From JAIEPW01 sp964406035 (lineage in GTDB: Bacteria; Acidobacteriota; Terriglobia; Bryobacterales; Bryobacteraceae): a DNA stretch of 15,676 bases. The stretch lies in assembly GCA_964406035.1 (NCBI GenBank), contig CAYOQB010000119.1, forward strand, positions 1 to 15,676, given 5' to 3'. This document shows, piece by piece, positions 1-6,469 of this stretch. The position numbers and the translations under genes were made by a program. Every line of letters begins with the position of its first letter. The first letter of the stretch is position 1. A model generated the notes under the pieces. It was not told the DNA's origin. It was given only the letters and a program-made list of their open reading frames with translations, and searched no databases.

Positions 1-323
1 TGGCAGCGCAGGCAGTTGTCGAGGATCTTTTCGGGAGGCAGGACCGAGAACGCGACGATGGTCGCCTTGCCGCCGCGCGCCTCGACGTGCGCCTTGCCGG
101 GTCCATGGCAGCTTTCGCAGCCCGCGCCTTCGGCCGGCTGGGCGGCCGCCAGAGGCGGGAAATGCGGATTCTTGGGCAAACTCAGCCACACGGCGGGATG
201 GCAGGTACGGCAGACTTCGCTGCCCGTGTAGCCGGATGCGGACGGAGATTGAGCCGCCAGCGGAACGGCCGCCAGCAGCAGGAATCGGATGAACCCCACG
301 CGCGCGAGAACCTCTCGCATCAT
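1..323 (-). CDS. Multiheme c-type cytochrome, 3' part cut off by window edge
   Basis: The first 107 codons of a minus-strand gene are visible, starting ATG at 323 (a second ATG follows directly at 320; an in-frame TGA lies a few codons upstream, so the start cannot be far off). An N-terminal hydrophobic segment (about residues 11-24, ending AAQ) looks like a Sec signal peptide. Three CxxCH haem-binding motifs follow: CRTCH at 38-42, CESCH at 69-73, and CLRC at 104-107 whose histidine codon is cut by the edge. The spacing, and the phrase GCESCHGPGKAHVEARGG, resemble DmsE/cytochrome c554-type periplasmic multihaem electron carriers. Such proteins covalently bind haem c outside the cytoplasmic membrane and pass electrons; the partner cannot be told here. 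No good ribosome binding site precedes the ATG. The total haem number is unknown because the gene is truncated. Confidence 0.88.
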   Translation of the reverse strand, partial: MMREVLARVGFIRFLLLAAVPLAAQSPSASGYTGSEVCRTCHPAVWLSLPKNPHFPPLAAAQPAEGAGCESCHGPGKAHVEARGGKATIVAFSVLPPEKILDNCLRC

Positions 324-352
324 GGTACAGCAACGTACCGAATTTCACACCC

Positions 353-406
353 AAAAAAACGAGCGGGCCGGAGTTGCGTCCCCTGGAAGGGAGGCAGTCC
401 GGCCCG
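353..406 (-). terminator. Rho-independent terminator after the beta-barrel gene
   Basis: A perfect 9-bp inverted repeat (364-372 CGGGCCGGA pairing with 398-406 TCCGGCCCG) encloses a 25-nt loop that can itself form a short inner stem (TCCC 379-382 with GGGA 389-392). In the minus direction the stem is followed by CTCG and then seven T residues (complement of 353-359). It lies 25 bp past the stop codon of the beta-barrel gene and before the cytochrome start, so it should end the propeller/barrel transcript and insulate the cytochrome. Confidence 0.8.
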
Positions 407-430
407 GTCCACGGAGCACGGTTGGCTGAG

Positions 431-1072
431 TTAGAAGGTATAAGCGAACGTGAACATGGGCACGATGTCGTGCATCCAGCCGCCGACCGTGGCGCCGAGC
501 GCGGGCGCGAGCACGTTGGCCGGGAAGGGCGTGATGTAGTCGCGGACTTCCACGCGAACATTCCACCGCTCGCTGATGCGGACCTTGACGCCGGCCGCGG
601 CGGTAACCAGGGCGCGGGTGTCGTTGGTGCGAGTCAGCAGGCCGAGGTTGGACAGAGGCTGCGTGGGCAGTTCGCGTCCGGTGCCGCGGTAGAACTTGAC
701 GCCGCCGCCGCCGGCGAAGAAGGGCCGGACCTTGGCTTCCATGGGGGCGGTGTGGAACTGGAATTCATAATGGACGGCGTGCGAGTTGGCGCCGAACGTG
801 GCTTCCGTGGAGCCCTGTTGCAGGCGCGCGTCGCCGCGTTGGAAGGTATAGCGGAACTCACCCGCCCAGCGGTTGGTGACGTTCTGGGTCAGGTAGCCGC
901 TCCAGGCCACGCCGTTCTTGAAGCTGGCATCCGCCTCCGAAAGCGAGCCTTTGATGGTTTGGGAGGTATAGAAGCCCCAGCCGACGCCGCCGCCGAACTC
1001 CCACTTCTGACCGAAAGCCGCGGGCGCCGTTCCCAGGCACACCCCGAGCATCAGCATGGATCCGAATCGCAT
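431..1072 (-). CDS. Small outer-membrane beta-barrel protein
   Basis: The 213-aa product begins with a signal peptide (hydrophobic residues ~5-20, likely cleaved near AAFG-Q). The mature part alternates polar and hydrophobic/aromatic residues in short strands rich in glycine, and ends TFAYTF with the C-terminal phenylalanine that the BAM machinery recognises. The size (~190 residues mature) suits an eight-stranded barrel of the OmpA/OmpW-like type (outer membrane beta-barrel domain families). It is therefore expected in the outer membrane; a specific substrate or role cannot be inferred. AGGAG at 1083-1087 (minus strand) sits 10 nt before the ATG. It follows the propeller gene by 34 bp on the same strand and is followed by an intrinsic terminator, so the two genes probably form one transcript. 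Confidence 0.82.
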   Translation of the reverse strand: MRFGSMLMLGVCLGTAPAAFGQKWEFGGGVGWGFYTSQTIKGSLSEADASFKNGVAWSGYLTQNVTNRWAGEFRYTFQRGDARLQQGSTEATFGANSHAVHYEFQFHTAPMEAKVRPFFAGGGGVKFYRGTGRELPTQPLSNLGLLTRTNDTRALVTAAAGVKVRISERWNVRVEVRDYITPFPANVLAPALGATVGGWMHDIVPMFTFAYTF

Positions 1073-1106
1073 TTTGTTTGGTCTCCTCTTCGAGAAATCT
1101 GAGTTG

Positions 1107-4088
1107 TTAATTGACCACCCGCACCCCGAAGGTGGTCGAGAACGTTCCCTGAGCGATCGTCAGCGGGACTTGCAGGCCCAGCGGCACGTAGTCCGGCACG
1201 ACGACATTGATTTGGTAGAGTCCGACAGAGCCGGGGGACAACCCGGCGAACTGGACCTCGAGCGGCACGCCGCCCAGGCTGACGGTGGCCGGCGTGAGCA
1301 CCGTGGACGGCGGATTGCCCGGCGCGGGCGAACCCGGCGCCACCGGCGGGTTCACGTCGCCCAGTCCGGTGAGATAGATGATCAGCACATCCCGCTTGTG
1401 AATCGGATTGGTGGGCGTCACCAGGAAGTCATTCCGGGTGCGCACGATCACCGGCAGGTCGTCGGAGGAGCGGAACACGCTCGGCGCCACCGGCAGGACG
1501 GTGAGGTTGAAGGTATCGCTGACGCCGCCCGGCGTGCGCAGGATCAACTGCACGTTGCCGGCGGACTGGAACGGGAGTTGCGCGTTCACCTGGTTGCCGG
1601 AGACGAACAGGATCGGCACCGGAAGCCCGTTGACGGTGAGACAGCTTTCGCCGAGCGCGGTCGGGATCGGGATTTCATTCGACGCCATGTTCACCGGGCT
1701 CAACTGCGTCCCGAAGATGGAGATGAGCCCGCCGGGCGCGATGGCGGCGCCGAAGTCGGCCGCGTTCACCACGCGGTCGATGCGCGGCGGCGCGGTGGAG
1801 GCATCGTAATTCCACGGCAGGATGGTGAAGCCCGAAGTGGTCAGGTTGATGATGGAGCGGCGGCTGGACAGCGGCGCCAGCGTCCGGGTGAAGGCGAACG
1901 AGTCGTTGCCCAGCCGGGGCGCTTCCACCACGCGGGTAGGCCGCACGGGCGAGCCTTCGGTATCAATGCGGGCGATCACGCCGGGGCTGGAATCCGATTC
2001 CGCGGCGCTGACATAAGCCGCGCCGTCCACGAATGCCGCGCCGGAGCTGCGTCCGCCCGACAGCATCTGCGGGTTCGTCGCCACCAGCGACGAGTTCAGG
2101 AGCTGGTTGCCGACGATGAAATTGTCGAAGTTGGACGCCGCGTAGGCGCCGCCCAGGCTGCCCTGGTCCTTGCGCTGCACCGTGAAGGTGTCGACGTTGG
2201 CGTTGTACAGGAACACCAGCCCGTCCTTCGATGCGCCCAGAATGGAGGCGCCGTTGGGGCTGGCCACCAGAACCGTGTCGGGGTCGATCTTGTTCTCGAA
2301 CACGCCCAGGCTGGCCAGGGTGGTCACCGTCCGGCTGGTCAGATCCACGCTGTCGATGACGTGGGTGGGTCCGGCCACGCGGTTGGCCACCAGGATGGCG
2401 CGCGAGGACACGGCGATAGAACGGGGGTAGTGGCCGCCCGGCATGCGGATCAGAGGCTCGGGACGGAAGGTCTCGAGATCGTAGATCCACAGCATCTGGG
2501 TGCGGTCCCCGCCGATGATGATGTAGCGGCTGTCGAAGGTGATGGCCATCTGCGTCGGCATGTTGCCGGTGCGCAGCGAGGTGACTTGCGTCATCGTATT
2601 GGCGTCATAGACCAGCACTTCGTTGGTGTTCTGCCGCAGCAGGTAGAAGCGGTCGCGCACCGGGTCGGCCAGCACGTCCACCAGGCGTCCGGGGACATTG
2701 ATGAAGCTGCCGCGCTGATCCGGTTCGCGGTTGTTGATCAGAATCCGGATGGGATCGGGCAGGTTCACCGCCGCGCTGGAGGAGAGCGTAAGGTTCACGC
2801 TGGCCGTGCCCTTCTGGTTCGAGAACGCCGAGGGATCGACGGACACGGTGACCACCGCCGGCGTGACGCCGGAGGCGGGCCGGACCGAGACGCCCGGCGC
2901 CGAAGCGGTCAGGCTGAACGGCACGCCCGAGGTCCCGGGGCTGGAAATGGTGATCTGCTGGCTCAGCACGCGGCGTTCGCAGAAGCTGCCGCGGAAGGCG
3001 AGGTCCGGCGTGGAGGCGACCACGCGCGGCGTCTGTCCCAGCGAGCCCACCGGGATCACCGTGACGCCCGAATCCGAAATGGAATAGAGCACCGAGGAGT
3101 CGCGGTTCAGCACGCTCTTGCCGGCCAGGTTCTCCCGCAGCCGGTAGCGCTCGAGCACCTGCAGGTTGTCGGCGGTATGAACGACCAGCACCGGGTTGCG
3201 CGGCGGGGCCGACCCGCTGCCGCCGCCCGACTCCGGAATCTGCGCGTACACCAGGCCGCGCCGCGAATCGATGGCATGGCTGCCCACGTTCAGCAGGCCG
3301 GAGGGCTGGTTGAACTCGCTGATCGAGTACCCTTCGGAATCCGACAGCGTCCAGCCGCCGGTCCAGCGCGTTCCGTCCTGGTTCACGCTGACCACGCGCG
3401 GGCCTTGCGCGGGCGATGAGGTGTAGCCGATGACGTAGATCTGCCGGGTGCGGAAGTCCGCCCGGAAATAGAATGTGTCGGTCAGGCCGTAGGCCACCCG
3501 CCCGTCGCCCGAAACGGCCACCGAGGCGGTGATGATGGACGGCGGAAAGGTCGCCGGAGGCTGCGGCAGCGTCTTGGCCGTGACATCGGGAATGGTCCCG
3601 ATGAGCTGCAGCGAGCCCGAGGCCGGGTCGAACAACTGGAAGTCGGCCGAAGTCACCACCAGCGCCTTGCCGTCGAAGCCGAACGCCACGCCGAACGGCG
3701 CCGCGCTCAAGGCATAGAATGCCCGGCTGTTGTTGGTCAGGTCGATCAGCGTCAGCCCGTTGGACGGGGTGCCGGGCGCCGCGAAGTTCGCGTAATGCGA
3801 AATCAGCAGATACCGCCCGTCCGGAGACACGGACAAGGACGAAGGCTGCGCCGGAACGCTGATGGACGTGCGTACCGTATTGGTGTCCAGGTTCAGCACG
3901 TCGATGCGGTTGGCGGTGAAGTTGGCGATATACAGGTTCCGCCGCCCTTCATCGAGCGCCAGATCCGAGGCCTGCCCTCCGATCGCCACCACCCTGCCGA
4001 GCGTCTGCGCCTCCGCCGCGGCGCTCGCAAGCGCCAGCAACGCCGCCAGGTACCCGGCGATCAATCCCCCAGTCATTCTGCGAAGCAT
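1107..4088 (-). CDS. Secreted beta-propeller protein with Solibacter-type C-terminal domain
   Basis: The 993-aa product has a signal peptide (hydrophobic ~8-25, cleavage near AEA-Q). Residues ~35-360 contain YVTN/NHL-like blades (for example LYIANFTANRIDVLNLDT at 52-69 and SLSVSPDGRYLLISH at 84-98). Residues ~365-460 are a beta-sandwich-like linker resembling BACON-type all-beta domains (SAPGVSVRPASGVTPA). A second propeller-like region spans ~465-745 (LVYDANTMTQVTSL, WIYDLET). Residues ~767-993 match the TIGR03437 domain (NAADFG, IAPGGLISIFGTQL, YLTGLGDVN), common in Solibacter-like Acidobacteriota. It should be exported and act on the surface or in the periplasm, probably binding protein or glycan; no catalytic residues are recognised. 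GGGAG precedes the ATG by 8 nt. The small beta-barrel gene follows 34 bp downstream; an association of the two products is inference. Confidence 0.85.
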   Translation of the reverse strand: MLRRMTGGLIAGYLAALLALASAAAEAQTLGRVVAIGGQASDLALDEGRRNLYIANFTANRIDVLNLDTNTVRTSISVPAQPSSLSVSPDGRYLLISHYANFAAPGTPSNGLTLIDLTNNSRAFYALSAAPFGVAFGFDGKALVVTSADFQLFDPASGSLQLIGTIPDVTAKTLPQPPATFPPSIITASVAVSGDGRVAYGLTDTFYFRADFRTRQIYVIGYTSSPAQGPRVVSVNQDGTRWTGGWTLSDSEGYSISEFNQPSGLLNVGSHAIDSRRGLVYAQIPESGGGSGSAPPRNPVLVVHTADNLQVLERYRLRENLAGKSVLNRDSSVLYSISDSGVTVIPVGSLGQTPRVVASTPDLAFRGSFCERRVLSQQITISSPGTSGVPFSLTASAPGVSVRPASGVTPAVVTVSVDPSAFSNQKGTASVNLTLSSSAAVNLPDPIRILINNREPDQRGSFINVPGRLVDVLADPVRDRFYLLRQNTNEVLVYDANTMTQVTSLRTGNMPTQMAITFDSRYIIIGGDRTQMLWIYDLETFRPEPLIRMPGGHYPRSIAVSSRAILVANRVAGPTHVIDSVDLTSRTVTTLASLGVFENKIDPDTVLVASPNGASILGASKDGLVFLYNANVDTFTVQRKDQGSLGGAYAASNFDNFIVGNQLLNSSLVATNPQMLSGGRSSGAAFVDGAAYVSAAESDSSPGVIARIDTEGSPVRPTRVVEAPRLGNDSFAFTRTLAPLSSRRSIINLTTSGFTILPWNYDASTAPPRIDRVVNAADFGAAIAPGGLISIFGTQLSPVNMASNEIPIPTALGESCLTVNGLPVPILFVSGNQVNAQLPFQSAGNVQLILRTPGGVSDTFNLTVLPVAPSVFRSSDDLPVIVRTRNDFLVTPTNPIHKRDVLIIYLTGLGDVNPPVAPGSPAPGNPPSTVLTPATVSLGGVPLEVQFAGLSPGSVGLYQINVVVPDYVPLGLQVPLTIAQGTFSTTFGVRVVN

Positions 4089-4111
4089 AAGCGACTCCCA
4101 ACTCTCAAATC

Positions 4112-4124
4112 AGTTCCCTGAACT
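4112..4124. promoter_or_regulatory. Candidate operator palindrome upstream of propeller gene
   Basis: AGTTC (4112-4116) and GAACT (4120-4124) form a perfect inverted repeat around a 3-nt centre, 24-36 bp upstream of the propeller start codon. Its position between the presumed promoter and the ribosome binding site would suit a repressor site. No convincing -35/-10 pair is visible around it, so this is a weak call resting only on symmetry and position. Confidence 0.3.
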
Positions 4125-4170
4125 TGCTCTTCCGGCGGGCTTTGTCCCGCTCGGTCCCGCGCGCTCCCCA

Positions 4171-4316
4171 CTTGCCGGCCAGGCTTTGCCGTCCGGCTCT
4201 CTCACCGCTACTTGCCGGCCAGGCTTTACCGCCCGGCTCTCCACTGCTACTCGCCCGGCAGGCTTTGCCGTCCGGCTCTCTCACCGCTACTTGCCGGCCA
4301 GGCTTTGCCGTCCGGC
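4171..4316. repeat. Tandem array of ~40-bp palindromic units (3.7 copies)
   Basis: Units start at 4171, 4211, 4250 and 4290, with lengths 40, 39, 40 and a partial 27 bp. Units 1, 3 and 4 share the core GGCTTTGCCGTCCGGC, and units 1 and 3 also share CTCTCTCACCGCTAC; unit 2 differs by a few substitutions and one missing base. In units 1 and 4 the core can fold on itself: GCCGG-cca-GGC-ttt-GCC-gt-CCGGC, so those copies are a potential stem-loop; unit 3 has CGCCCGGCA in place of TGCCGGCCA and pairs less well. The array is intergenic, between the end of the Tad operon and the propeller gene. It has no unique spacers and so is not CRISPR; a REP-like or slipped-strand-expanded intergenic element is the likeliest reading. 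Confidence 0.85.
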
Positions 4317-4326
4317 GGGGCGTTCC

Positions 4327-4386
4327 GGCCGGACTCCACGTTCGCGATCCCTTGGTCCCGCACGATCCGCGAGCGTGAGTCCGGCC
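4327..4386 (-). terminator. Long inverted repeat past the Tad operon, probable transcript end
   Basis: A perfect 10-bp inverted repeat (GGCCGGACTC at 4327-4336 with GAGTCCGGCC at 4377-4386) continues inward, after one unpaired base, through ACGTTCGCG (4338-4346) against CGCGAGCGT (4368-4376) with a single T/G position. This gives a stem of about 19 bp with a ~21-nt loop. It begins 14 bp beyond the stop codon of the last Tad-operon gene (4400). No T-run follows on the minus strand, so it is not a classical intrinsic terminator; it could stabilise the 3' end, help Rho-type termination, or simply be another palindromic repeat. Confidence 0.5.
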
Positions 4387-4399
4387 CTCCTGCCTCCCC

Positions 4400-4495
4400 C
4401 TACTCGTCCACGTTCTTCTTGCGACGCAGCACGATAATTCCAAGAAACAGAATCGCGAGCACCGCGCATACCAGCCGTACCGTTCCCGAATCCAT
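4400..4495 (-). CDS. 31-aa single-span membrane protein, last gene of Tad operon
   Basis: This short minus-strand frame starts ATG at 4495 and stops TAG at 4400-4402. The product begins MDSGTVRLVCAVLAILF, has one continuous hydrophobic segment (residues ~7-22), then a strongly basic RRKK and an acidic end NVDE. That layout predicts a transmembrane helix with its C-terminus in the cytoplasm. AGGAG (complement of 4502-4506) lies exactly 6 nt before the ATG, part of the longer purine stretch AAGGAAAGGAG, and argues strongly for translation. It follows tadC by 44 bp on the same strand. It lacks the G-x4-E motif of Flp pilins, so it is not an ordinary pilin. The family is not recognised; a small accessory or stability factor of the Tad membrane platform is only a guess from context. 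Confidence 0.62.
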   Translation of the reverse strand: MDSGTVRLVCAVLAILFLGIIVLRRKKNVDE

Positions 4496-4539
4496 ATTTC
4501 GCTCCTTTCCTTCGCGTTAACCTTCTTTTTCAGCCCCGT

Positions 4540-5460
4540 TTAGAGGTTGTTCATCATCGGGATCAGCTCCCGGATGATCTTCATGGCCACCGGACCCACC
4601 GTCACCACGAACAGCGACGGCAGAATGCAGAAGAAGATCGGAAAGATCAGCTTCACGCCCAGCTTGGCGGCCTTTTCCTCGGCCACCTGGCGGGTCTGCA
4701 CTCTCATGAAGTCGGCGTGAGCCCGCAGGCTCTGCGCCACTCCCGTCCCGAATCTGTCGGCCTGGATCAGCACCGCCACCAGCTTCCGCAGATCCTCCAC
4801 TCCGGCGCGTTCGGCCAGGTTGCGCAGCGCGTCAATGCGCCGCTTGCCCGCCTTCAGCTCCAGATTCACCAGCCCAAATTCCTCGCTGATCTCCGGATGC
4901 GCGTGATCCAGCTCCTTGGAGACCTGCAAAATCGCCTGGTCCAGACCCAATCCGCTCTCCACGCAAACCACCAGCAGGTCGAGCGCGTTCGGCAGACCCC
5001 GCGAGATTTCCTTGTGCCGCTTCTTGGCCCGCATCCGGACGTATTCGTTCGGACCGAAGAACCCGACCGCCGCCGAGACCAGAATCGCCAGGAACTTGTT
5101 GGAACTATCGGCGGAAGAGCCCGACACCAATACGGCCATCAGCAGCGGAAACGCGACTCCAGCCGCGAACTTGGCCCCGTACAGGATCTTCACCGCGTTC
5201 TGGCTGCGGATTCCGGCCCGGATCAGCCGCCGCTGCATGATGGTGACGTCCTTGGGCGACGCCGGCACCATGTTGCCCAGCTTCTTCACCACCTCGTGGA
5301 ACACCAGGCTGGGGTGAATGGGCGCTTCCTCGGGCGCTTCCACGCCTCCGGCCACGCGCTCCATGGCCTCCTTGGGGCGCACATACATCTTCAGGCCCGC
5401 GGCCGACAAAGCCGCCGCGATCACCAGGAATATCAACGCGGTAAGAATGACGGACGCCAT
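4540..5460 (-). CDS. tadC: Tad pilus inner-membrane platform protein TadC
   Basis: The 306-aa protein belongs to the type II secretion system F family. An N-terminal transmembrane helix (~4-22) is followed by a cytoplasmic region, two central hydrophobic segments (~95-113 and ~122-138), the conserved GspF-type cytoplasmic domain (~157-270; LPNALDLLVVCVESGLGLDQAI at 156-177 gives the family's signature) and a C-terminal membrane segment (~270-296). TadB and TadC form the platform in the cytoplasmic membrane on which the TadA ATPase drives pilin assembly. A ribosome binding site AGAGGGA lies just before the ATG at 5460, and the start is only 11 bp after the end of tadB, the usual tadB-tadC order. 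Confidence 0.93.
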   Translation of the reverse strand: MASVILTALIFLVIAAALSAAGLKMYVRPKEAMERVAGGVEAPEEAPIHPSLVFHEVVKKLGNMVPASPKDVTIMQRRLIRAGIRSQNAVKILYGAKFAAGVAFPLLMAVLVSGSSADSSNKFLAILVSAAVGFFGPNEYVRMRAKKRHKEISRGLPNALDLLVVCVESGLGLDQAILQVSKELDHAHPEISEEFGLVNLELKAGKRRIDALRNLAERAGVEDLRKLVAVLIQADRFGTGVAQSLRAHADFMRVQTRQVAEEKAAKLGVKLIFPIFFCILPSLFVVTVGPVAMKIIRELIPMMNNL

Positions 5461-5471
5461 GTTTTTCCCTC

Positions 5472-6446
5472 TTAGACCTCGATGTTCACGATCTTCTTGA
5501 TCACCGCGTAGCCGATGAGCTGCAGTCCCACCGCCGCCCCCGCCATCAGGTTGCCCACTTCATCGGTGAAGAAGAAGGTGACGTACTCCGGATTGACGAA
5601 GAACATCAGCACCGCCACCGCCATCGGAATCGCCGTCAGCGCGTAGCCGGTCATCTTGCCGTGCGCGCTCACCGCGCGGATGCGGCCCCGCAGCTTGAAC
5701 CGCTCCCGGATCACGTACGCCAGCTTGTCTAGAATCTCCGCCAGGTTGCCGCCGGTGCGCTTCTGCAGCAGCACCGCCGACACGAAGAAGTGACAGTCGA
5801 GCAGCGGCACCCGCTTGGCCAGCTTCTGCAGCGCGAAATCGAGCGGCAAACCCAGGTTGTGCTCCTCGAAGGTGCGGCGGAACTCGCCCGCGATCGGCTC
5901 CTGAAACTCGCGGTGAATCATTTCGAGCGAAACCGAAAAAGCGTGCCCGGCGCGCATCGAGCGCGACACGAACTCGAGCGTGTCCGGGAACAGCTCCTCG
6001 AAGCGCTTCAGGCGCGCCGAGCGCTTCTGCATCGCGAACAGCACCGGCGCCGCGCCGGCGCCCAGCGCCACCACCCAGCACAGGATCCGCAGATTGGAGG
6101 GCAGCATCACCCAGGAGACCCCGAAGCCGCCCAGAAACAGACCAAGACAGGTGTGAATGAACCGCGCCGGCTGCCACTTCAGCCCCGCCTGCTCCAGCAG
6201 GTCATGCACCTTCTGCTGCAACTGGTACTTCTGCATCAGCCGCTGCACCACCAGGCCCATCGCCTGGTCGCGCTGGATCAGTTGCGGCTCGCCCGTCTTC
6301 TTGGCGGCCGCCTTGGCCTTGGGAACGCCCACCAGGCGGTTCTTGATCTTGTCCACGTCGGCGCTCTTGGCCGCGCGCGAGAACAGCAGCCACAGCGCCA
6401 TCACGCCGCCCCAGGCCACCAGCAGAATCAGCAAAAAAGTGCCCAT
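5472..6446 (-). CDS. tadB: Tad pilus inner-membrane platform protein TadB
   Basis: The 324-aa protein is the other type II secretion F-family platform component. It has an N-terminal helix (~4-22), a charged cytoplasmic region with a Lys/Ala-rich stretch (~42-51), a hydrophobic pair (~98-138), the GspF-type domain (~150-265, with FPDTLEFVSRSMRAGHAF at 153-170 and QKRTGGNLAEILDKLA at 228-243) and C-terminal membrane segments (~266-284, ~298-320). The sequence TGGNLAEIL is typical of TadB and its relatives. GGAGGGAA precedes the ATG. It lies 23 bp after tadA and 11 bp before tadC in the operon. Length and domain order are normal for the family. Confidence 0.93.
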   Translation of the reverse strand: MGTFLLILLVAWGGVMALWLLFSRAAKSADVDKIKNRLVGVPKAKAAAKKTGEPQLIQRDQAMGLVVQRLMQKYQLQQKVHDLLEQAGLKWQPARFIHTCLGLFLGGFGVSWVMLPSNLRILCWVVALGAGAAPVLFAMQKRSARLKRFEELFPDTLEFVSRSMRAGHAFSVSLEMIHREFQEPIAGEFRRTFEEHNLGLPLDFALQKLAKRVPLLDCHFFVSAVLLQKRTGGNLAEILDKLAYVIRERFKLRGRIRAVSAHGKMTGYALTAIPMAVAVLMFFVNPEYVTFFFTDEVGNLMAGAAVGLQLIGYAVIKKIVNIEV

Positions 6447-6469
6447 GTTCCCTCCGCCATTCCCCGCCG

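Noticed and set aside
1..1072. Porin-cytochrome (MtrA/MtrB-like) electron conduit formed by the cytochrome and the adjacent barrel
   Set aside because: The barrel is only ~190 residues mature, far too small for an MtrB-type porin, and an intrinsic terminator separates the two genes.
1056..3419. Very long open frame on the plus strand opposite the propeller gene
   Set aside because: Its translation is rich in His, Arg, Gly, Gln and Asp without any domain-like pattern, as expected for the antisense of a GC-rich gene, while the minus strand encodes a coherent signal peptide and propeller repeats.
4171..4316. CRISPR array
   Set aside because: The ~40-bp units are directly adjacent with no unique spacers, and no cas genes are present.
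4105..4443. 112-aa minus-strand frame across the repeat array
   Set aside because: It overlaps the better-supported 31-aa gene in another frame, translates the tandem repeats into GRQSLAGK-type stutters, and has no domain or good start site.
4400..4495. 31-aa protein as the missing Flp pilin
   Set aside because: It lacks the G-x4-E-Y cleavage motif and is shorter than processed Flp pilins; it looks like a plain single-span membrane protein.
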